Shown here: piece after piece, positions 23,201 to 29,586 of the stretch
Numbering within the stretch: position 1 is the stretch's first letter
Layout: every line of letters starts with the position of its first letter
Origin: Rubrivirga sp046845755
GTDB lineage: Bacteria > Bacteroidota > Rhodothermia > Rhodothermales > Rubricoccaceae
Length of the DNA: 64,000 nucleotides
NCBI RefSeq assembly: GCF_046845755.1
Contig: NZ_CP177357.1
Coordinates: 930,001 to 994,000, forward strand
Direction of reading: 5' to 3'
Notes under the pieces: model-generated
Database searches by the model: none
The model's input: only the letters and a program-made list of their open reading frames with translations
What the model was told of the DNA's origin: nothing
Made by a program: the position numbers and the translations under genes

Positions 23201-24548
23201 GGCCCCGGCCATCACCTTCGACGACACGCCCGACGCCCAGACGTCGATCGTGACGGGCTCGGTGGCGACCGATACGGGCACCGTGACCTCGGGCAACGGC
23301 CCCGGCGACACCGCCGTCGCGGTCGACGTCGGGGTCCTCCCCTCGGGCGCCTCGGCGACCATCACCTTCGAGGTCCTCGCCGACGCGGTCGACTCGGCGC
23401 TCGTCTGCAACCAGGGGACGGCCACCAACTCGGAGGGGGCCACGCCCACTGACGACCCGGACACGCCCGTCTCGAACGACGCGACGTGCACGGACGCCGA
23501 CCCCAACCAGCCGCCCGTCGCGGACGCCGGGCCGGACCAGACGGCCGAGTGCGTGGGCCCCGACGGCGCCGTCGTCCAGCTCGACGGCTCGGGCTCGTCC
23601 GACCCCAACGGCGACGCGCTCACGTACACGTGGACCGGCCCGTTCTCTGAGGGTGGCGGGACCGTCACGGGTGTCTCACCCCTGGTCACGCTCCCGGTCG
23701 GCGTCCACACCATCACGCTCACCGTCGAGGACCCCTCAGGGGCCACCTCGACGGACACCGTCGAGATCACCGTCGAGGACACGACGGCGCCGGTCGTCAC
23801 CGTCGGCGCGGCGCCGCTCGAGCTGTGGCCCCCGAACCACGAGTACGTGACGGTCTACCTCGCCGATCTCGGCGTGACGGTCGCCGACGCGTGCGACACC
23901 AGCGCCTCCGCCGCCGACGTGGTGATCGCCCAGGCCACCAGCGACGAGCCCGAGAACGGGGCGGGCGACGGCAACACGCTCGACGACATCGTGATCGCCC
24001 CGACGTGCGACAGCGTCGACGTCCGCCGCGAGCGGCAGGGGAGCGGCAACGGCCGCGTCTACGAACTGACGCTCGCCGTCGCCGACGGCGCGGGGAACGT
24101 GGGGACGGCGACCTACGACGTGGCCGTGCCCAAGAGCCGCAACCGCGCGGCCGTCAAGGACGCTCCGCAGTACACCGTCGCGGGGTGCGCGCCGCCGCCC
24201 CCGTTCGCGGACGGCTCGGACACGTCGGACGGCCCGGTCACCGCCGCCCCGATCTTCGGGGCATCGACGGCGGCCGTCCCGGACGAGCTCGCGCTCGGGG
24301 CCGTGTTCCCGAACCCGCTCGGCCGCTCGGCGACGGTCGCCTACGACGTGCCTGAGGCCGGGACCGTCCGGGTCGCCGTCTACGACGCGCTCGGCCGCGA
24401 GGTCGCCGTGCTCGTCGACGGGGCCGTCGCGGCCGGGGCCCACCGGGCCACGCTCGACGCCGCGGCGCTCCCCTCGGGGACGTACCTCGTGCGGATGACG
24501 ACGCCCGGCGGGTTCGACGCGAGCCGCCCCATCACCGTCCTGCGCTAG
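20211..24548 (+). CDS. Large secreted protein with eight DUF11-like repeats, a PKD-like domain and a T9SS sorting domain
   Basis: A 1,445-residue extracellular protein. Residues 1-20 are a signal peptide ending AGAAQ. From about 22 to 1090 lie eight repeats of roughly 135 residues, seven opening with a [FVL]-x-K-[AES]-F motif (FSKAFSPDEI, FSKEFTDDPV, FTKEFVDDPI) and an eighth with VTKTDALSG; these are DUF11-like immunoglobulin-type modules. A PKD-like segment opens with PVADAGPDQ near 1099, then a LWPPNHEY domain near 1203. The last 80 residues (VFPNPLGRSATVAYDV, then YDALGREV and PSGTYLVRM) form a type A T9SS C-terminal sorting domain, so it should be secreted across the outer membrane. Start at the ATG before the signal peptide. 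Confidence 0.93.
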   Translation: MRRLLALALALSLAAAGAAQTPDPAFSKAFSPDEIGPGSASLLTLTIDNSASATPLTGLAFTDALPGPVQLADPAALSTSCVGGSRDGTVPVLTGGPGDTTFSLSGGSVPGGATCTVTVYVTTDVPGTHTNTTSPLSWVRDGSPGTSPAATDVLTVSTDLPGVSKAFSPSTVAIGGRTTLTVTIDNSANGSVVPNLDFTDAFPSGLEVADPANASTTCGTATIPATLTATPGSSTVTLDADGTFAFPAVAAEATCEVVVDLTAVGGGTQTNVVEVLAQFESAGLALAELEVVASTLALQKSFLDDPVAPGGQTRLRFRLRNLAREGAATDVAFSDDLDATLSGLTATGLPQTNVCGAGSTVSTSDGGASIDLTGGTLAPGEQCSFTVLLDVPAGASTGVYENVTSGVTGTIDGSPAAGVEARDDLFVAAVPTFSKEFTDDPVVPGGTVTLEFTIGNSSPTSTATDIAFDDELTTFLPFPLSVDLPPSPDPPCGAGSSLAIVSAGTNRQALRLAGGELAGGESCTFSVGINIPDDLPGGTYTNTTEPITATIDGGAVTGGRASDELTVISAPDFAKSFRNSPVAPGGTALVRFRLALADEAAGPATAVTFSDDLSAVLPGLVATNLPLTACGGTAATTDGGATFTFAGGTLAPGEVCTFDVHASVPAGTAPGTYTNTTSDLEATVEGFAVTTPAAEAELVVVAVSFTKEFVDDPIPPTGTATLRFTVVNDGSVDISAFTFQDDLTAMLAGAVATDTPVSACGGTLTGTSTLSFFGGPVAAGTSCSIDVTVDIPDGTPSGRYRNRTNRPTFTVGGETFSLRRATDFLLVDAGGLPPAFSKAFAPDDIPAGGTSVLTFTIDNGDNVVAATGLDFTDVFPSGLTLASPASASTTCSGGTLTAPDGGTTVSYTGGSVAAGEACTVTVSVTAAALGSYDNVSGDLTSSRGNSGPAEATLTVSDDPIAVTKTDALSGDADGDDRADIGDTIAYTVVITNNDPREAPAITFDDTPDAQTSIVTGSVATDTGTVTSGNGPGDTAVAVDVGVLPSGASATITFEVLADAVDSALVCNQGTATNSEGATPTDDPDTPVSNDATCTDADPNQPPVADAGPDQTAECVGPDGAVVQLDGSGSSDPNGDALTYTWTGPFSEGGGTVTGVSPLVTLPVGVHTITLTVEDPSGATSTDTVEITVEDTTAPVVTVGAAPLELWPPNHEYVTVYLADLGVTVADACDTSASAADVVIAQATSDEPENGAGDGNTLDDIVIAPTCDSVDVRRERQGSGNGRVYELTLAVADGAGNVGTATYDVAVPKSRNRAAVKDAPQYTVAGCAPPPPFADGSDTSDGPVTAAPIFGASTAAVPDELALGAVFPNPLGRSATVAYDVPEAGTVRVAVYDALGREVAVLVDGAVAAGAHRATLDAAALPSGTYLVRMTTPGGFDASRPITVLR

Positions 24549-24554
24549 CGGACC

Positions 24555-24582
24555 GCCCGGCCGGGGACGTCTCCGGCCGGGC
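24555..24582. terminator. GC-rich hairpin between convergent genes
   Basis: Perfect 10-bp inverted repeat GCCCGGCCGG / CCGGCCGGGC, 7 bp after the T9SS protein gene and in the 218-bp spacer facing exbD. There is no T-run, so termination is probable rather than certain. The rest of the spacer holds nothing I can identify. Confidence 0.5.
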
Positions 24583-24766
24583 TTGGGCGCGACGCCGTCG
24601 GGCGCCCCGACGTGGCACCGGTGATCGCCCCGCTACCGTCCCTGCCCTGGACGTCGCCGACCGGCGGTCGGCCTCCCCCCGGAGCGAGAGGGGCATCCGG
24701 GAGCCTGGGCCCGCACGCTGGACGGTGAGGCGCGGGGGGCTCGCCCCGACTCCGCTGGCCCCCAGC

Positions 24767-25180
24767 CTACTCCGCGCTGGGCGCCCGGCCCTCCGTGGCG
24801 ATGGAGACGCGCATGTCCAGCGACGCGGCGGCCGAGGCCACCGTCGCGAGCCCGCCGACGGACGCGCTGCTGTCGGCGTAGACTGCTAGCGAGCGGCGCC
24901 CCTCGCGGACGGCCTCGATGGCCGCCGTCAGGCTGTCCGCCGTCACCTGGCGCTCTTCGACGAAGAACGAGCCGTACCGGTCGATGGTGACGGCCACGTG
25001 GACCTGCTCCATCGGCGCCGCCGAGGCCACGTCGGGCAGGGCCACGCGGATCGCGTTCTGCGTCACGAACGACGACGTGAGCAGGAAGAAGATGAGCAGC
25101 AGGAGGACGATGTCCGTCAGCGACGCCAGGCTGAACGCCGTGAGCGCCTTGCGGCCGGTCCCGAAGTCGAAGGAGGCCAT
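24767..25180 (-). CDS. exbD: ExbD/TolR-type biopolymer transport protein
   Basis: A 137-residue proton-channel partner of ExbB. A short cytoplasmic start is followed by a membrane helix (LTDIVLLLLIFFLLTSSF, residues 21-38) with the conserved Asp at 23 that carries protons, then a periplasmic domain that contacts TonB or TolA-like partners. The gene starts 1 bp after the exbB stop and is the last gene of the operon beginning at 32316. ExbD and TolR are hard to tell apart by sequence; no tolB or pal gene is present nearby, but the operon contains an outer-membrane barrel and a SPOR protein. Confidence 0.93.
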   Translation of the reverse strand: MASFDFGTGRKALTAFSLASLTDIVLLLLIFFLLTSSFVTQNAIRVALPDVASAAPMEQVHVAVTIDRYGSFFVEERQVTADSLTAAIEAVREGRRSLAVYADSSASVGGLATVASAAASLDMRVSIATEGRAPSAE

Positions 25181-25181
25181 G

Positions 25182-25898
25182 CTAGCGGCGGTCGGCGGGC
25201 GTCTGAAGGAAGTCGATAAAGTCCGACGACGCGCGCTCGAGCCCGTTCACGAGCCGGGCGATCCGGCTGATCAGCAGGTTGTAGGCGAACAGCGCCAGCA
25301 GGCCGACGGCGAGCCCGGCGGCCGTCGTGACGAGCGCCTCCCAGATGCCGCCCGCCAGTTGCGACGGGTTGGCGAGCCCTTCGTAGCGCTGGATCTGGCG
25401 GAACGCGCCGATCATGCCGGTGACCGTCCCCAGGAAGCCCAACATCGGGGCGATGGCGGCGACCGACGCCAGCAGGTCCATCCGCTTCTCGAGGTCGAAC
25501 GCCTCGCGGCGGCCCGCCTCGTGGACGGCCCCCTGGATCTCGTCGATGGGCCGGCCCAGCCGCTCCAGCCCGCGCTGCAAGATGCGGGAGGCGGGCGTGT
25601 CGCGGTCGCGGCAGTACGCGACGGCACCCGGGATGTCGCCGGAGCCCACGAAGTCGGCCACGTTGCGCGAGAGGGCCTCGGGGTCGCCGGCGGCGCGGCG
25701 GAGGGCGCGGATGCGCTCCCAGATGATGGCCACCATCAGGATCGACAGGAGCACGATGGGGTACATCGACCAGCCGCCCAGGAACAGGAGGTCGAGGCCG
25801 CCCTGGAGCTTTTCCGTGAACGTCGGGTCGGCCTCGACAGGCTGGAGGGCGGGCGCGGCGGCGGCCGCCGTGTCGGCAAGGGTTTGGAGGAGGGGCAT
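25182..25898 (-). CDS. exbB: ExbB/TolQ/MotA-family proton channel protein
   Basis: A 238-residue protein with three membrane segments (about residues 33-55, 120-145 and 165-190) and the family signature in which a small-residue-rich helix (IAPMLGFLGTVTGMIGAF) precedes a second with ALVTTAAGLAVGL. It couples the proton gradient to TonB or a Tol-like system together with the ExbD just downstream. Its ATG (25898) directly abuts the stop of the HU/SPOR gene, indicating translation coupling. Whether it energises TonB-dependent uptake or envelope constriction is left open: a TonB is encoded separately at 41643, while the operon itself points to the envelope. Confidence 0.94.
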   Translation of the reverse strand: MPLLQTLADTAAAAAPALQPVEADPTFTEKLQGGLDLLFLGGWSMYPIVLLSILMVAIIWERIRALRRAAGDPEALSRNVADFVGSGDIPGAVAYCRDRDTPASRILQRGLERLGRPIDEIQGAVHEAGRREAFDLEKRMDLLASVAAIAPMLGFLGTVTGMIGAFRQIQRYEGLANPSQLAGGIWEALVTTAAGLAVGLLALFAYNLLISRIARLVNGLERASSDFIDFLQTPADRR

Positions 25899-27938
25899 TT
25901 AGAGCGTGCGGAGGTCGAGGAGCCAGGTGTCGGCCGGGGCCTGGGGGCCGATCCGGTCGCGCAGGCGAAGGGCTTGGTCGCGGGACGAGAACTGGCCGAT
26001 CACGACCCGGTACATGGACCGGCCGCCGACGTCGGCAGTCAGGACGGAGGTGCGGTAGCCGGCGCGGCGCCAGCGGACGGCCAGCCGCTCGGCCTCGGCG
26101 AGCGCGGGCGTCGACAAGACCACGAACGAGTAGCCGCCCGCGCGCGGGGCGATCTCGTCGGGGCCCGAGAGGGCGTTGACGTCGCGGACGTCGAGCCCGG
26201 CCAGCCGGGGCGGGAGCATCGCGAGGCCCGCCGCCGGCGCGCGGCCGAGGGCGGGCTGGATGGATGCGTCCCCGTCGTCGTCGGCGCGCGGCGCCGGGCG
26301 GGAGGGGGCGGGCTGCGGGCGTGGCGAGGCCGTCTCCGCTGGCGGGGCGGGCTCGGCGACCTCCGCCGTGCCACCGGGCCGAGACTCGTCGGAGCGGGCG
26401 GCCCCGTCGGGAGTCGGCGAGGGCGGGAGGCCGGCCCCGACAAGCGAGTCGGCGGGGTCGGGGTCCTCCGGCACGGCGAACGCGGGCGCCGTCGAGGCAT
26501 CGGTGCTCGACGCGCCCCCCGCCGACGCCGTGTACGTCTGTCCTGGCGCGGGGCGATCGACGAGTGTGGCGATCTGATCCCAGAACGCGACGGCGGCGAC
26601 GGCCGCGAGCACGAGCAGCACTAGGAGCGCCCAGGGCCAGACTCGACGCGTCGCCGGCTCCGGCGCCCGATCCGGGTCGGCGAGGGGGGCGGCCGTCGGA
26701 GGCCCCGAGCCCACCGGGGGCCCGACCGTCTCGATCGGGACGGGCGGCGCGGCGGCGGGCTCGCCCGGAGCGCGCGGCGTGGCCGGCGCGTCGTCGAGGG
26801 AGCCGACGACCTCGGCGGGCGGGGCCGGCGGCTCGGGCGAGCCGTCCGGCGCGGTCACGGGCTGCCCGAACGTGTGCGTAAAGGCATCGATGCCGGGCGC
26901 CAGGTCCTCCGGCTCGTCGAGCCCGGGCACGACGACGTCGAAGTCGGCGTCCTCGATGGGGAGCTCCGTCCCCAGGTCTGCAGCGGCGCCGGTAACGGCG
27001 GGGGCTGCCCACGTGTCGTCGCCCCAGTCCTCGTCCGCTTCGGTCGGCGTCGGCGGGAGCACCTCGGGCAACGGCGGGGCCTCGGGCCCCCCGAATGGGA
27101 CTGCGAGGGGCGTCTCGGTCGGGTCGCCGTCGGGGCCGTCTGGCGCCGGCGCCTCGGCACGGTCGAGGTCGGTTGCAGCGTGGGGCCCGTCGGCCGACGG
27201 GGGCGCGCTGAGCGGGGCCGCCCGTGGATCGTCGGACGCCGAGGGGGGCTCCGTCGGCTGGTCTGGCACGGGCGGGCCTGTCGCAACCGGGCCGTCGGCC
27301 GGCTCGGCGTCGGGCAGGGGGGCGTCGACGCCGTCGGCGTCGGTCTCGAACGCCGCGTCGAGTGGCGACGCCGCAGGGGGGGCGGTCGATTCCGAGGCCG
27401 CCGGGGCCGTCGGCTCTCGGTCGGGGGCTTCGGTCGGGGCGGGCTCCTGGGCGGGCCTGGCAACCGAGGGGGGGGCGGGGCGCATCGCGGCGGGCCCCGG
27501 GGCCGCCGTCGGCGTCGCGACGGGCGTGAGCCCCTCGTAGCGTCGGTTCACCGCCGCTAGCAGGTCCGCCTCGACGCCGAGCACCACGCCGCCGCTCGTC
27601 CGGCGGAGCAGGCCGACGCCGACCAGGCGCACCTCGCCCGTCGCCGAGAGCACCGCCTCGATCTGGTCCATCGCCTGGGCGTACGCGGCGTCGGCGCGGT
27701 CGGCGGGGATGCCGCTGAAGGCGGCGAACGGCTGGGCCAGCGAGTCGGCGCCGGCGTCGGCGGGGCCGAGCCCGATGGTCTCGCCGGGGGGGAGCAGCAC
27801 GCGCGTGCCGTCCGGCCGCTCCTCGACGCGCGACGGGACGTGCTGGCGGACGAGCGTGCCCAGGCCAGGCAGGGGCGCGGGGCGGCCCGCCAGCAGGCGT
27901 TCGCGGAGAGCGGCGGCGACGGCGTCGAGTGGGGTCAC
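25899..27938 (-). CDS. HU-CCDC81-like / SPOR cell-envelope protein
   Basis: A 679-residue single-pass membrane protein from GTG 27938. Residues 1-130 hold two HU-like domains of the bacterial CCDC81 type (LPGLGTLVRQ, then PPGETIGLG), followed by about 290 residues of Pro/Ala/Asp-rich linker, a membrane helix near 430-455 (WPWALLVLLVLAAVAAVAFW), a second low-complexity linker and a C-terminal SPOR domain (about 600-679, with YRVVIGQFSSRDQA). SPOR binds glycan stripped of peptides at division septa. The HU part is therefore cytoplasmic and the SPOR part periplasmic, so it could link the nucleoid or cytosol to peptidoglycan. The domain identities are read from motifs; the bridge role is inference. 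Confidence 0.82.
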   Translation of the reverse strand: MTPLDAVAAALRERLLAGRPAPLPGLGTLVRQHVPSRVEERPDGTRVLLPPGETIGLGPADAGADSLAQPFAAFSGIPADRADAAYAQAMDQIEAVLSATGEVRLVGVGLLRRTSGGVVLGVEADLLAAVNRRYEGLTPVATPTAAPGPAAMRPAPPSVARPAQEPAPTEAPDREPTAPAASESTAPPAASPLDAAFETDADGVDAPLPDAEPADGPVATGPPVPDQPTEPPSASDDPRAAPLSAPPSADGPHAATDLDRAEAPAPDGPDGDPTETPLAVPFGGPEAPPLPEVLPPTPTEADEDWGDDTWAAPAVTGAAADLGTELPIEDADFDVVVPGLDEPEDLAPGIDAFTHTFGQPVTAPDGSPEPPAPPAEVVGSLDDAPATPRAPGEPAAAPPVPIETVGPPVGSGPPTAAPLADPDRAPEPATRRVWPWALLVLLVLAAVAAVAFWDQIATLVDRPAPGQTYTASAGGASSTDASTAPAFAVPEDPDPADSLVGAGLPPSPTPDGAARSDESRPGGTAEVAEPAPPAETASPRPQPAPSRPAPRADDDGDASIQPALGRAPAAGLAMLPPRLAGLDVRDVNALSGPDEIAPRAGGYSFVVLSTPALAEAERLAVRWRRAGYRTSVLTADVGGRSMYRVVIGQFSSRDQALRLRDRIGPQAPADTWLLDLRTL

Positions 27939-27972
27939 GGCAGCGGGGGAGGGACGCGGGAAGGTAGCGGGA

Positions 27973-29583
27973 TCATCGCTGGAGCCGCAGGCCGAGCAGG
28001 AACGTCCGGGGCCGGTGGTCGAGGGCCGGCCAGACCTGGGCCTCGCCCGCCAGCCGCTCCGCCCGGGCGACGACCGCGAGCGGGCCGAGCACGGCGTAGC
28101 TGGCCTCGGCGCTGACGAGCGCGAAGGCGGGCGCGTCGGAGGTCGCCGAGCGGTCCGTCGGGCGGGCGCCCTCGACGTGGGCCGCCGCCCCGAGCCGGCC
28201 GCGGCCGTTCGCGAACGGCACCTGCACGCCGGCCGTCGCCACGAGCGGCGACCAGTACGGGATGTCACCGCCGTCGTCGGTGCGCCCGGCCCGCACGGCC
28301 AGGCTGGCCGTCGCCGACACGCCGCTCTCCGCCACGAGCGCGATGTCCGCACCGAGCCCGAACGCCGACACGTCGAGGTAGACCTCTCGGATGTCGACCG
28401 CGCTGGTCGTCGTGAAGGGGCCCGAGGACTCGAACGCGAGGAAGGTCGGCGCGCGCAGGGCGAGCGCGTACACGCGCGCCCGCGACCGGCCGAACGCCGT
28501 CGCCAGCCCGGCGCGGGCGTCGACGGGCACGAGGTCGGGGGCGACGATCGGGCCGAGCGCGACGTAAGGGTTTTGCGCCGTGAGGTCGGCGAGTGACCGC
28601 GGCGTCACGTGGGGGTCGTTGGTCGCGAACAGCGACACCGTCGGGCCGAGGGGGACCGCGAGGTCGACGATGGGGCCGATGCTGGTGGCCGCGCCGTCGC
28701 CGGCCGTCGCGGCGGCATCGTAACCGAGCACGCGCGCGCCGATCTGGACCCTCGTGCCGTCCTCGCGCCCGAACGAGACGGCCAGCCCGGCCGCGCCGTA
28801 GCGGAGATCGCTCCCGACGGACCCCGCCCCCGCGACGCCGCCGGCGGCGTCGGCCGCGAGCCACCCGCGCGCGATCCGGGCCGCCGCGTCGACGCGGGTC
28901 TCGGTCGACTCGGGCTGATTGGAGGTCGCCAGCTTGCCGGACTCGAAGCCGAGCGTGGCGCGGTACGCCGTCGCTCCCAGCCCTTCGATCCCGGCCTGGG
29001 CGCCCACCAGCTGCCGCGTCCGCTCGCCGTCCAGCACGGGGTACGTCTCGCGCTCGAAGGCGCCCTCGATCCCGATCCGGCCCGGGCCGAACGACTGCCC
29101 CCCGGCGCGGAGCGCGATCGTCTCGAACCCGACGGCGTCCCCGATCACGTCCGGGTTGCTCCCGTCGTCGTCGTAGTCGGCGTCGACGAAGAACTCGCCG
29201 CCGGCCCCGCTCGCGGCGAGGTCGATCCGGCCGTACATCGTGGACTCGGTGCCGGCGCCGGCCTCGGCGCGCAAGCGGTTGACGACGAGGTCGGAGGGAG
29301 CGGGCGGGAGGGGCGGGGCGAGCGCGAGAGAGGGGAGCGCGTCGGGGTCCGGCGCGAACGGGAGCGTGTTGGGCTGGCGGTCGGCGGCCACCTGGAAGCG
29401 GCGTGGGAGCGGGCCGAAGCCGGAGAGCGGCTGGCGCTCGACCTGGGGCAGCGTCACGGCGACGGTCCCCCGGCTCTCGAAGACGGCCGGGGTCAGGCTC
29501 GGCAGCTGGGACCGGTCGACCGGCTGGGCGAGCGCGACCGGAGCGGCGAGGAGCGCAAGCAGGGCGGGGCGGAGGGCGCGCAT
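27973..29583 (-). CDS. Outer-membrane beta-barrel protein (porin-like)
   Basis: A 536-residue exported protein with a signal peptide (residues 1-19, cleavage after ALA) and, after about residue 110, alternating hydrophobic/polar strands with many Gly/Ala turns ending in an aromatic-poor but strand-like terminus (TFLLGLRLQR). No plug domain or TonB box is evident, so it is not a standard TonB-dependent receptor. It is the second gene of the operon, 3 bp after the TPR gene stop and 34 bp before the SPOR gene, which suggests a barrel that works with the TPR and SPOR proteins at the envelope. Confidence 0.78.
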   Translation of the reverse strand: MRALRPALLALLAAPVALAQPVDRSQLPSLTPAVFESRGTVAVTLPQVERQPLSGFGPLPRRFQVAADRQPNTLPFAPDPDALPSLALAPPLPPAPSDLVVNRLRAEAGAGTESTMYGRIDLAASGAGGEFFVDADYDDDGSNPDVIGDAVGFETIALRAGGQSFGPGRIGIEGAFERETYPVLDGERTRQLVGAQAGIEGLGATAYRATLGFESGKLATSNQPESTETRVDAAARIARGWLAADAAGGVAGAGSVGSDLRYGAAGLAVSFGREDGTRVQIGARVLGYDAAATAGDGAATSIGPIVDLAVPLGPTVSLFATNDPHVTPRSLADLTAQNPYVALGPIVAPDLVPVDARAGLATAFGRSRARVYALALRAPTFLAFESSGPFTTTSAVDIREVYLDVSAFGLGADIALVAESGVSATASLAVRAGRTDDGGDIPYWSPLVATAGVQVPFANGRGRLGAAAHVEGARPTDRSATSDAPAFALVSAEASYAVLGPLAVVARAERLAGEAQVWPALDHRPRTFLLGLRLQR

Positions 29584-29586
29584 GGC

